Of a stretch of DNA of 51,482 nt, positions 27,274 to 36,403 are shown piece by piece; within the stretch, counting starts at the first letter, position 1, and the number at the start of each line of letters is the position of its first letter. The DNA comes from Winogradskyella sp. (GTDB lineage: Bacteria; Bacteroidota; Bacteroidia; Flavobacteriales; Flavobacteriaceae). Under the pieces are notes generated by a model that saw nothing but the letters and a program-made list of their open reading frames with translations, had not been told where the DNA came from and did no database searches. The stretch is from the NCBI RefSeq assembly GCF_028289625.1, contig NZ_JANQOM010000064.1, positions 1-51,482 of the forward strand, in the 5' to 3' direction. The translations under genes and the position numbers were made by a program.

Positions 27274-27675
27274 ATGACCTCTAAAGTAACCTATCTAGGC
27301 AACCTCAGAACGGAGAGTGTACATCTAAAATCAGGGAATACCTTTATTACCGATGCACCTACGGACAATAATGGCAAGGGTGAAGCGTTTTCACCTACAG
27401 ATACTGTTGCTACAGGATTGGCAAGTTGCATGTTGACGGTGATGGGGATTAAAGCAAGGGATATGGCTATTGATATGTCTGGAACCACGGCCGAGGTTAC
27501 AAAAACCATGGCAAGTGATCCAAGGCGAATTTCAAAGATTAAAGTGGTGCTTAACTTTCCATTCGAGACTGATAAAAAAACCAAGACTATTCTAGAACGT
27601 ACGGCTAATACCTGTCCTGTGCATTACAGTTTACATCCAGATATCGAAAAGGATATTACGTTCAACTGGCAATAA
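27274..27675 (+). CDS. OsmC family protein
   Basis: A 133-residue OsmC/Ohr-type protein, a thiol peroxidase family that reduces organic hydroperoxides. The two redox Cys are visible, one in GLASCMLTVMG and one in ANTCPVHYSL. It more closely resembles the general OsmC branch than Ohr, so it may act on lipid or protein substrates. It is packed between the LysM gene and the DUF922 gene (TAAATG junction), so all three probably share a transcript. Confidence 0.88.
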   Translation: MTSKVTYLGNLRTESVHLKSGNTFITDAPTDNNGKGEAFSPTDTVATGLASCMLTVMGIKARDMAIDMSGTTAEVTKTMASDPRRISKIKVVLNFPFETDKKTKTILERTANTCPVHYSLHPDIEKDITFNWQ

Positions 27676-28221
27676 ATGCAATTAAAATATGTATTACTAG
27701 CTCTAGTGTTTCTTTTTGTTGGAATCAATTCCAATGAAGAAACTATGTCATGGAATGAGGAACGCAAACTCACATGGAAAGACTTTAGAGGTAAACCGAA
27801 CCCTAATTCTGATGCCGTAGCATTAACCGCTTCAGGCATAACCTTCGGCTATTCGGTAAAAACATCTGGTCGTAAAATTATTGGATTTACCACTTCTGTA
27901 GAAGCGCATTTTTACCCTAATAAATCGTGGTATTTAGTCAAAAAAGCAGATGACTATATCTTAAGCCATGAACAATTGCACTTTGATATTACGGAACTTT
28001 ACGCACGTAAATTTAGGCAGCATTTGGAGCGTTTAGTAGTTAACCAGAACATTAAAACACAGATGAATCAGATTCATGAAGCCATAAATGAAGCGTTGAC
28101 TAAAACCCAAAAAACTTATGACGACCAAACCAAGCATTCCATAAATGTCGAAGCGCAAAAGTATTGGGATACCTACATAAAAGAAGAGCTAAAAAAACTC
28201 GAAAAGTATAAGTCACAGTAA
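27676..28221 (+). CDS. DUF922 family putative zinc protease, secreted
   Basis: The 181-residue protein has an N-terminal hydrophobic signal (LLALVFLFVG) and a DUF922 body. It holds HEQLHFDITE, an HExxH zinc site with a downstream acidic residue, typical of this small metalloprotease-like family. LTWKDFRGKPNP is also family-typical. Activity and substrate are unproven. The start codon directly follows the OsmC stop. Confidence 0.82.
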   Translation: MQLKYVLLALVFLFVGINSNEETMSWNEERKLTWKDFRGKPNPNSDAVALTASGITFGYSVKTSGRKIIGFTTSVEAHFYPNKSWYLVKKADDYILSHEQLHFDITELYARKFRQHLERLVVNQNIKTQMNQIHEAINEALTKTQKTYDDQTKHSINVEAQKYWDTYIKEELKKLEKYKSQ

Positions 28222-28222
28222 A

Positions 28223-28459
28223 TTGGAAGGTAGTAAAGCAACACTTATAGAACTAGCCTATTATAAAATGCCTTTTGGGAAATACAAAGGTGAATATCTT
28301 GTCGATATTCCAGAATATTACTACACTTGGTTTAAACAGAAAGGTTTTCCTGAAGGAAAGTTGGGCAGAATGATGACACAAATGCACGATATTAAAATCA
28401 ATGGCCTGGAGGATATAATCCAAACCATTAAACGTGATTTTGGGAAACAAGCAGATTAA
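28223..28459 (+). CDS. DUF3820 domain protein
   Basis: A 78-residue protein made only of the DUF3820 domain: KMPFGKYKGEYLVDIP, YYYTWFKQKGFPEGKLGRMM, then a Leu-rich end. The same domain is fused to the exonuclease at 3506-4282. The start is a TTG at 28223, one base after the DUF922 stop; the next ATG (28268) would remove the first 15 residues and cut into the domain edge. The function is unknown, but the fused form suggests a link with nucleic-acid metabolism. Confidence 0.75.
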   Translation: MEGSKATLIELAYYKMPFGKYKGEYLVDIPEYYYTWFKQKGFPEGKLGRMMTQMHDIKINGLEDIIQTIKRDFGKQAD

Positions 28460-28514
28460 ACTGTTTAACATACCAATAAACCTAAACAATTCTTAAATTA
28501 CTCGTTTAATTTTG

Positions 28515-28522
28515 TAAATTTG
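28515..28522 (+). promoter_or_regulatory. -7 promoter box TAAATTTG of pyrG
   Basis: TAAATTTG fits the consensus and lies 69 bases before the pyrG ATG at 28592. The transcribed leader would then contain the palindromes at 28535-28577. Confidence 0.55.
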
Positions 28523-28534
28523 CCTGCGTTTAAT

Positions 28535-28577
28535 ACTTTGACAAAGTGCTACACTGAGCCGAGTCGAAGTGCTCAGT
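28535..28577. repeat. two palindromes in the pyrG leader, with a GAGTCGAA-type core
   Basis: ACTTTGACAAAGT (28535-28547) is a palindrome with a single central base. Next to it CACTGAGCCGAGTCGAAGTG (28552-28571) is a copy of the dispersed repeat family, and its ACTGAGC pairs with GCTCAGT at 28571-28577. Both would be in the 5' untranslated RNA of pyrG. Confidence 0.7.
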
Positions 28578-28579
28578 AA

Positions 28580-30208
<1,629 letters not shown>

Positions 30209-30278
30209 TATGCCACTTTGGCGTTAAATGAAATTTGGACGACTTTTTGAGTCTTCTAAATCATTAATTATATATCCG

Positions 30279-30286
30279 TATTTTCG
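30279..30286 (+). promoter_or_regulatory. probable -7 box TATTTTCG of yidC
   Basis: TATTTTCG differs from TAnnTTTG by one base and ends 9 bases before the yidC ATG at 30296. The rest of the 87-bp gap shows no hairpin, so read-through from pyrG is also possible. Confidence 0.4.
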
Positions 30287-30295
30287 GAACATATT

Positions 30296-32203
30296 ATGGA
30301 AGAAAAAAAACTCGATATCAATTCAATCATAGGTTTCATTTTAATATTTGGAATCTTGGTGTATATGATGTACCAAAATACACCAACACCTGAAGAGGTT
30401 GAAGCGCAAAAGAAAGCTGAGCAGGAGCAAGTAGAAGCCGAGCAAAAATCTAGCAAACAGAACGAAGCAGTTGTTACTACAGAGGAAGATTATAGTAATA
30501 CCAAAGTCTTAGACTCAACTGAGCGTGTGGCCCTTCAAAGTAAAGTAGGCTCTTTTGCATATGCCTTAGAACTGCAGGGGGAGGACCAAACTACAGTAGA
30601 AACAGACGTTTTTGAACTTAAGTTTGACAGAAAAGGAGGTCAACTAGCTCAAGTTAAGTTGAAGAAATTTGTGGATTACGATTCACTACCAATTTATATG
30701 GTAAAGGATAAGAATAGTAATTTCAACATAACGTTTGGTACTTCAGATAATCGAACCTTAAACACACAAGACTTTCCGTTTCAGCCTACGGTAAGTAAAA
30801 GCGGTGAGAATACGGTTGTATCCATGAAACTTAAAGTATCAGATTCCGATTTTCTTGAGTATAGATACGAGCTAAAACCCAATGATTACATGATTGATTT
30901 TTCAATCAGATCTCAAGGTTTAAGTGGAGTTTTTAATACGTCCCAACCAATCAATTTGGACTGGAGGCAAAAAGGGATGCGCCATGCTAAAAGTATAAGT
31001 TACGAGAATCGTTACACACGATTGACCTACATGCACGATAAAGACCGTGTTGAGAAACTATCTCAGATGGGTGATGATGAGGAAACGGTTCAAGATATCG
31101 AGTGGTTGTCGTATAGACAGCATTTTTTCAGTTCTATTTTGGTAGCTAATGATAGCCCGTTTAGCAAAGTAGATATGACCTCCAAAAATCTAGTTGAAGA
31201 TGAGGAAGTAGATTCGTTGTTTACAAAGTTATATACCTCTAAAATTCCATTGGCTTTTAGTGGAGGAGAAGTGAATAAAAATCTGGGATTATACTATGGC
31301 CCAACAGATGCTAAGATTTTAAAAACTTATGATAAAGACCTTGAGGAAAGTATACCATTCGGTTGGGGAATTTTTGGTTGGATTAATAAAGCTTTATTCA
31401 TACCGCTATTTGCATTTTTGAGTGGCTTCTTACCATATGGTATTGCTATTATAGTAATGACTGTTTTGGTTAAAATTATGCTATCCTTTGTACAATACAA
31501 GCAATTCTTGTCCCAAGCAAAAATGAAAATATTGAAGCCAGAACTCGATGCCATTAGAGCCAAGTACAAGGACAATAAGTTAAAGGCGCAGCAAGAAACC
31601 ATGGCATTACAAAACAAAGCAGGCGCGAGTCCATTGAGTGGTTGTTTACCAGGATTGATGCAGATACCAGTATTTTATGCCTTATTTATGTTTTTCCCTA
31701 CGGCTTTCGATTTAAGACAGAAAAGCTTCCTTTGGGTTGACGATTTGAGTTCTTATGATTCTATTGCAGAACTACCATTTAGTATTCCATTTTATGGCGA
31801 CCATGTGGCCTTATTCCCAATACTGGCAGCTATAGCTATTTTCTTTTACATGAAAATGACTACAGGACAACAAACGGCCATGCAAGGACCTCCACAAGAA
31901 GGCATGCCAGACATGGGCAAAATGATGAAGTACATGATTTACTTCTCACCATTGTTGATGTTAGTGTTCTTTAATAACTATGCTTCAGGATTGAGTTTGT
32001 ACTATTTTATTTCAAACTTGATTAGTATTGGTATTATGATAGTCATTAAAAACTACATTATTGATGAGGATAAAGTTTTAGCGAAGATTGAAGTGAGTAA
32101 GAGCAAACCTAAAAAACAAAACAAATTCCAGCGAAAAATGGCTGAGATGATGGAGCAGGCTGAGCAACAAAAACAAATGCAACAAAAGCGTAAGAAAAAA
32201 TAA
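30296..32203 (+). CDS. yidC: membrane protein insertase YidC
   Basis: YidC (Oxa1/Alb3 family) inserts and folds inner-membrane proteins with or without SecYEG. The 635-residue protein has an N-terminal membrane anchor (about 8-25), a charged linker, a large periplasmic beta domain (about 75-340), and a C-terminal group of five membrane segments. Conserved pieces include LPYGIAIIVMTVLVKI, AGASPLSGCLPGLMQIPVFYAL and LMLVFFNNYASGLSLYYF. The tail is strongly basic, as in other Bacteroidota YidC. A clear terminator follows. Confidence 0.96.
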   Translation: MEEKKLDINSIIGFILIFGILVYMMYQNTPTPEEVEAQKKAEQEQVEAEQKSSKQNEAVVTTEEDYSNTKVLDSTERVALQSKVGSFAYALELQGEDQTTVETDVFELKFDRKGGQLAQVKLKKFVDYDSLPIYMVKDKNSNFNITFGTSDNRTLNTQDFPFQPTVSKSGENTVVSMKLKVSDSDFLEYRYELKPNDYMIDFSIRSQGLSGVFNTSQPINLDWRQKGMRHAKSISYENRYTRLTYMHDKDRVEKLSQMGDDEETVQDIEWLSYRQHFFSSILVANDSPFSKVDMTSKNLVEDEEVDSLFTKLYTSKIPLAFSGGEVNKNLGLYYGPTDAKILKTYDKDLEESIPFGWGIFGWINKALFIPLFAFLSGFLPYGIAIIVMTVLVKIMLSFVQYKQFLSQAKMKILKPELDAIRAKYKDNKLKAQQETMALQNKAGASPLSGCLPGLMQIPVFYALFMFFPTAFDLRQKSFLWVDDLSSYDSIAELPFSIPFYGDHVALFPILAAIAIFFYMKMTTGQQTAMQGPPQEGMPDMGKMMKYMIYFSPLLMLVFFNNYASGLSLYYFISNLISIGIMIVIKNYIIDEDKVLAKIEVSKSKPKKQNKFQRKMAEMMEQAEQQKQMQQKRKKK

Positions 32204-32224
32204 TAGTAAAAAGAATGATAATCT

Positions 32225-32253
32225 AAAGCTCTAGTGAAAACTAGAGCTTTTTT
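32225..32253 (+). terminator. intrinsic terminator of yidC
   Basis: AAAGCTCTAGT and ACTAGAGCTTT form a perfect 11-bp stem around a GAAA loop, followed by a T run. The left flank is A-rich, so it may work on both strands. It overlaps the 3' end of the broken minus-strand gene at 32241-32495. Confidence 0.9.
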
Positions 32254-32495
32254 AATATGTCATTGACCAAAAGTGCTTTTTGATATTCAATCTCTTTGTT
32301 ATAGATTTTTTGCTCTCCAAAACAAAGTTGTTAGTTATGATTATAGTACAAACACCAGTTTAAGCTTTGATTGAAAATTACCATATCGTTGGCAAAGAAA
32401 AGCCCTTTCCAATACTTTATAACCATTTTCCACGTCATCAGTATTGCGTGACCACTTCGGTCTAAATCAGCAATAACATAGCTGTCAAATGTAAT
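32241..32495 (-). pseudogene. remnant of a protein gene with one in-frame stop
   Basis: The minus-strand frame starting after a stop at 32496-32498 reads ITFDSYVIADLDRSGHAIL, continues through LFFANDMVIFNQSLNWCLYY to a TAA at 32331-32333, and then runs on in the same frame (QLCFGEQKIYNKEIEYQKAL, then VNDI) to TAG at 32241. The composition is protein-like on both sides of the stop, and the two parts join sensibly, like the end of a small acidic cytoplasmic protein. There is no start codon at the left edge that fits, so the N-terminus is lost. This explains most of the 324-bp gap 32204-32527; the rest holds the yidC terminator. Confidence 0.5.
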
Positions 32496-32527
32496 TTAAG
32501 TTATGTTACCACTTTTTAATCTCTTTA

Positions 32528-32773
32528 TTAGAATCCCTCAAGGATGCTTATCGATTTAACATCTTTGAAGTAATTTTTATAAAAGAAGTGCCAATCCTCA
32601 TTATCATTTGTTCCTATCATTTTCGAAGTAAAAAGAAGTTGTTGTATTAGTTTGGTTCCTTCTTCGTTGAGAAAATGGATTTGATCTTTATGCTCATTGA
32701 TAATAGTTTTGGCCTTTTTAGGTGACCATAAGAAGAAGGGAAAATCTATTTTATAGTTAGTTAAATCCTCCAT
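32528..32773 (-). CDS. small hypothetical protein
   Basis: An 81-residue frame with ATG at 32773, beginning MEDLTNYKIDFPFFLWSP and ending VKSISILEGF. Composition is balanced, with aromatic clusters and no membrane helix, and looks like a real soluble protein. It may be an independent gene or the N-terminal part of the broken gene that follows within 33 bp on the same strand. No family was recognised. Confidence 0.45.
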   Translation of the reverse strand: MEDLTNYKIDFPFFLWSPKKAKTIINEHKDQIHFLNEEGTKLIQQLLFTSKMIGTNDNEDWHFFYKNYFKDVKSISILEGF

Positions 32774-32800
32774 GAAGAGTTAAAGATAGGTTTAATACTA

Positions 32801-32832
32801 AAAAAAACCCAGACACCTGTCTGGGTTTTTTT
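32801..32832. terminator. bidirectional terminator next to the FAS1 gene
   Basis: A 15-bp perfect arm with three C then AGACA pairs with TGTCTGGG and a T run, with only two or four loop bases. Its A and T runs on both sides allow termination in both directions; the main use is likely for the minus-strand FAS1 gene ending at 32898. Confidence 0.9.
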
Positions 32833-32897
32833 ACTAACTAAATCAATCAATATAAAAATGAGGTAATCAGCCTCGATCTTTCTTTTTCAATTCCTTT

Positions 32898-34316
32898 TTA
32901 TTGCGGTGGTAAAATAACTGTATCTATCGCATGTACAACACCGTTAGTTGCCTGAATATCTACCAAACCTAATGATGCCAAAATATTACTTTCTCTTCCA
33001 TTGGCATCAGTAATAACAGTCCCATCTAAATCTAAGTTCCCACCAAGAGTAGGTATAACACCATTCAAAGCACCTAATCCACTAGACTGTACATTATTTC
33101 CTGAAACTACATGAAACGTAAGGACATCATCAACTAAGGCTGGGTCTAAATCACCAAGTCCTGTATTACCTGAAGGGTCAAGTTCATCTAGCAAATCAGC
33201 AAATGCATCATTAGTTGGTGCGAAAACAGTATATGGGGCTAGCGTCGTATTATCGTCACCAGAAACAGTACCTAGCCATGTTGTACCTCCAGGTAAATTC
33301 GAATTATCAGCTGCACCTAAGGCTGCCACAAGGCTGCTCAATGCTGGATTAGCAGCTGCAAAGTCTGCAATAGTTGGTAATAACAATACTTTGTCAATGA
33401 CATGTATAATACCGTTTCCAACGTTAGTATCAGGGCTAGAAACATTTGCACCCTTTTCAGCCATACTTCCGCCATTTAATTGTACCTCACTGTCAAATCT
33501 AAAGTATACACTTAATGCAGTATCATCTGGGCCATTTGTTGAAAGCGTATTGGCATAGCCCTCGCCTGCGGATACAAAATCCTGTGCTGCTTGGGTCACT
33601 CCTAAGACATGATATAATAATACCGCTTCTAAAGTAGCAGCTGGAATATCATTCAGACTACTCCATTCTGGTACGTCATTTAACAATGCTACAAAAGCGT
33701 CATCCGTTGGTGCAAATACAGTAAATTCATCACCATTTCTTAAGAATCCATCGATAGCTGCATCCAAACCTGATAACTCAAGAGCATCACTCAAAATAGT
33801 TAATCCCGCATCGTCTGCAATATCCAAAATAGATGCAATCACTTCGATTGGTGCACCAGTAACATCTAATGAAGCACAGATATTGTTAGTGGTAACAATG
33901 TCAAGTACGTCTCCACCAGTAGTCGTGCCGAAATTAATAACACTAAGATCCAAGAAATTTGAATCATTATCATCTGATGTCTCAGCAACTAATGTATGAA
34001 TAGTGTAAGATCCAGTAGTTGATACGGTGAAGTTTGGTGTAGCACCAGCCGCTTCAATAGTTAAGTTAGTTCCAGAAGTTAATACATAAGTCACTTCATA
34101 ATCTGTAGGTACTACAATATCACCATTTGGAGTTGCACTAATGTCCGCTGCCCCATCAGTTAATGTAACAGGCGTTGCATTTGCAGTAAGTGTACCAGCG
34201 TCAGCTGCACATACAGTTGGTTGCGGATTACCATCGTCGTCGTCACTACATCCAGTAACACCTAAAACCAATAGAAATACTGTCAGTAATTTGAAAGTTT
34301 TTGAAATAAATTTCAT
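32898..34316 (-). CDS. fasciclin (FAS1) domain lipoprotein
   Basis: The 472-residue protein has a canonical lipoprotein signal (GVTGC, Cys23) followed by SDDDDGN, the acidic stretch after the Cys that in Bacteroidota often goes with surface export. A beta-rich region (about 30-155) leads to two FAS1 domains at about 163-315 and 317-470. Each has the H1 motif (FTVFAPTDDAFVALL, YTVFAPTNDAFADLL) and the H2-like end (NGIIHVIDKVLLLP, NGVVHAIDTVILPP). FAS1 domains act in adhesion. It has a terminator after its stop. Confidence 0.93.
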   Translation of the reverse strand: MKFISKTFKLLTVFLLVLGVTGCSDDDDGNPQPTVCAADAGTLTANATPVTLTDGAADISATPNGDIVVPTDYEVTYVLTSGTNLTIEAAGATPNFTVSTTGSYTIHTLVAETSDDNDSNFLDLSVINFGTTTGGDVLDIVTTNNICASLDVTGAPIEVIASILDIADDAGLTILSDALELSGLDAAIDGFLRNGDEFTVFAPTDDAFVALLNDVPEWSSLNDIPAATLEAVLLYHVLGVTQAAQDFVSAGEGYANTLSTNGPDDTALSVYFRFDSEVQLNGGSMAEKGANVSSPDTNVGNGIIHVIDKVLLLPTIADFAAANPALSSLVAALGAADNSNLPGGTTWLGTVSGDDNTTLAPYTVFAPTNDAFADLLDELDPSGNTGLGDLDPALVDDVLTFHVVSGNNVQSSGLGALNGVIPTLGGNLDLDGTVITDANGRESNILASLGLVDIQATNGVVHAIDTVILPPQ

Positions 34317-34334
34317 TTTTTTGAGTTTTTAAAA

Positions 34335-34366
34335 TTGTTCAACATTGCTACAAACAATTAAGTTTG
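34335..34366 (+). promoter_or_regulatory. promoter of the MORN-like protein gene
   Basis: TTG at 34335-34337 and TAAGTTTG at 34359-34366 are separated by 21 bp. The ATG at 34385 lies 19 bases after the box. On the opposite strand TACTTTTG (34380-34373) is a possible -7 box for the FAS1 gene, so the divergent promoters overlap. Confidence 0.6.
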
Positions 34367-34384
34367 TTTAATCAAAAGTACGAA

Positions 34385-35095
34385 ATGGCTAAACAAAAAG
34401 TTTATCTCTCATTTATTTTTACAATAATTTTAACACTCGTTTATGCTCAAAAAGCGGTTAATCAGTTTGATAAAAACGGTAAACGTCACGGTTTATGGAC
34501 AAAAAATTATTATCAGACCGATCAAAAGCGTTATGAAGGGACTTTTAGGCATGGTAAGGAAATCGATACCTTTAAGTATTACACCTTATCTAACAGTAAA
34601 AGTGTGTTGAGTGCTATAAAAGTTTTTAATGAAACCGATAGTATCACTAAAGTGACATTTTACACCTCCAAAAACAAAATCATTAGCAAAGGTAAAATGA
34701 ATGGTAAGCGCTATGTTGGTGAATGGATTTACTACCATAAAGGCTCATCTGATAAAATGATTGTGGAGTATTATAATAATGATGGTAAACTCGAAGGCGA
34801 ACGTAGCGTTTTCTATAAAAATGGCAATATCGCTGAAAAAGCACAATATAAAGACGGAGAACTAGAAGGTTCTTACCTATGGTATTCCAAAGATAATTTG
34901 TTGTTACGTCAATCCGACTATAAAGAAGGCAAACTAAATGGTAATACCATGTATTACGATTCTAAAGGCCTTGTAACGTCCGAAGGTAAGTATCAAAACA
35001 ATAAAAAAAGTGGCATTTGGAAATACTATGAGAGTGGTAAAATCAAGAAAGAAATAGACCATACGAATCAAAAAATCATCAAAAAATACGAATAG
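34385..35095 (+). CDS. secreted MORN-repeat (YwqK-like) protein
   Basis: ATG at 34385 gives 236 residues with a signal peptide (SFIFTIILTLVYAQ). The rest is a chain of about 20-24-residue repeats of the type GKxxGxWxYYxxxG: for example NGKRHGLWTKNYY, KDGELEGSYLWYS, KEGKLNGNTMYYDSKG, and KSGIWKYYESGKIKKE. Databases call this group YwqK antitoxin-like, but there is no toxin nearby and the export signal argues for an envelope or secreted role. A TTG upstream at 34364 lies in the promoter and is not the start. Confidence 0.85.
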   Translation: MAKQKVYLSFIFTIILTLVYAQKAVNQFDKNGKRHGLWTKNYYQTDQKRYEGTFRHGKEIDTFKYYTLSNSKSVLSAIKVFNETDSITKVTFYTSKNKIISKGKMNGKRYVGEWIYYHKGSSDKMIVEYYNNDGKLEGERSVFYKNGNIAEKAQYKDGELEGSYLWYSKDNLLLRQSDYKEGKLNGNTMYYDSKGLVTSEGKYQNNKKSGIWKYYESGKIKKEIDHTNQKIIKKYE

Positions 35096-35128
35096 ATTAA
35101 AGCTATCTTATCTATAGGATTTACAAAT

Positions 35129-35155
35129 AGCAATCGCAATAGGATTGCTTTTTTT
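35129..35155 (+). terminator. intrinsic terminator before mnmA
   Basis: AGCAATC and GATTGCT pair over a 7-base loop, followed by seven T residues. It ends transcription of the MORN-like gene. Confidence 0.8.
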
Positions 35156-35161
35156 ATTTTG

Positions 35162-35169
35162 TAATTTTG
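35162..35169 (+). promoter_or_regulatory. -7 promoter box TAATTTTG of mnmA
   Basis: TAATTTTG fits TAnnTTTG and lies 26 bases before the mnmA ATG at 35196. A TTG in the preceding hairpin is only 14 bp upstream, too close for the usual spacing. Confidence 0.55.
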
Positions 35170-35195
35170 CCCTGGTTTTATAGACAAATATACCT

Positions 35196-36383
35196 ATGCA
35201 ACGAGTAATAGTTGGACTTTCGGGAGGAGTAGATTCTAGCGTCGCAGCCTATCTTTTAAAAGAACAAGGTTACGAAGTTATAGGCTTGTTTATGAAAAAC
35301 TGGCATGACGATTCGGTGACCATTTCAGATGAATGCCCTTGGTTAGAGGATAGTAACGATGCCATGCTGGTTGCAGAAAAGTTAGGCATTCCGTTTCAAA
35401 CCGTAGATTTAAGTGTGCAGTACAAAGAACGTATTGTGGATTACATGTTCAACGAGTACGAAAAAGGACGTACACCGAATCCAGATGTCTTATGTAATCG
35501 TGAAATTAAGTTCGATGTTTTTATGGAGATTGCTATAGAACTTGGTGCAGATTATGTAGCAACAGGGCATTATTGTCGTAAAGCGACTATTGAAAAAGAC
35601 GGAAAGGAAATTCATCAGTTATTGGCTGGTGTAGATAATAATAAGGACCAATCTTACTTTTTGTGTCAGCTATCGCAAGCACAATTGGCTAAAGCCTTAT
35701 TTCCTATAGGAGAACTCACCAAACCAGAGGTGCGGAAAATAGCTAAAGCACAGGATTTAATCACGGCAGAAAAGAAAGACTCCCAAGGCCTTTGTTTTAT
35801 AGGTAAAGTACGATTACCAGATTTTTTACAACAACAGCTCAAACCCAAAGAAGGGGTGATTGTTGAGGTTAATGATACACTAGATATTTATAACCAAAGC
35901 CAACCAGAGTTTGGCACCAAAGAAGGTGAGTTGGCCTATTTGGCAAAGAAGCCGAAATATTCAATTGCTGATGGAAAAGTGGTGGGTCAGCATCAAGGAG
36001 CACATTATTTTACAAAAGGACAGCGTAAAGGTTTGGCAGTCGGTGGTACAAAGGAACCGCTTTTTGTTATTGAAACAGATGTTGAAGAAAACGTTATTTA
36101 TACAGGACAAGGTAAAAACCATCCAGGTTTATTGCGCAGTGTCTTATTCGTCTCTAATGACGAGTTGCATTGGGTACGCCAAGATTTAGCTTTAAACGAA
36201 GACGAGACTATGGACGTTATGGCAAGGATACGTTATAGACAACCTTTGGAAAAAGCAACACTTCATAAAGTTAACGCTGGGCTTTATGTAGAGTTTGAAA
36301 ATAAACAATCTGCTATCACTGAAGGTCAATTTGTGGCTTGGTACGTCAACAATGAATTATTGGGATCTGGAGTTATTTCTTAA
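35196..36383 (+). CDS. mnmA: tRNA-specific 2-thiouridylase MnmA
   Basis: MnmA thiolates U34 of Lys, Glu and Gln tRNAs, taking sulfur from a relay or a cysteine desulfurase. The 395 residues begin with the PP-loop [12 protein letters not shown] (7-18). The two catalytic Cys are Cys100 in [10 protein letters not shown] and Cys200 in GLCFIGKV, and the C-terminal beta-barrel end is typical. The length is a little longer than E. coli MnmA because of the family's insert. The subtilase gene follows after 20 bp. Confidence 0.96.
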   Translation: MQRVIVGLSGGVDSSVAAYLLKEQGYEVIGLFMKNWHDDSVTISDECPWLEDSNDAMLVAEKLGIPFQTVDLSVQYKERIVDYMFNEYEKGRTPNPDVLCNREIKFDVFMEIAIELGADYVATGHYCRKATIEKDGKEIHQLLAGVDNNKDQSYFLCQLSQAQLAKALFPIGELTKPEVRKIAKAQDLITAEKKDSQGLCFIGKVRLPDFLQQQLKPKEGVIVEVNDTLDIYNQSQPEFGTKEGELAYLAKKPKYSIADGKVVGQHQGAHYFTKGQRKGLAVGGTKEPLFVIETDVEENVIYTGQGKNHPGLLRSVLFVSNDELHWVRQDLALNEDETMDVMARIRYRQPLEKATLHKVNAGLYVEFENKQSAITEGQFVAWYVNNELLGSGVIS

Positions 36384-36403
36384 ATTGCAATAAAAGAAAA
36401 GTC

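Noticed and set aside
34385..35095. Toxin-antitoxin system (YwqK-like name)
   Set aside because: No toxin gene is adjacent and the protein has a signal peptide, so an antitoxin role is not supported.
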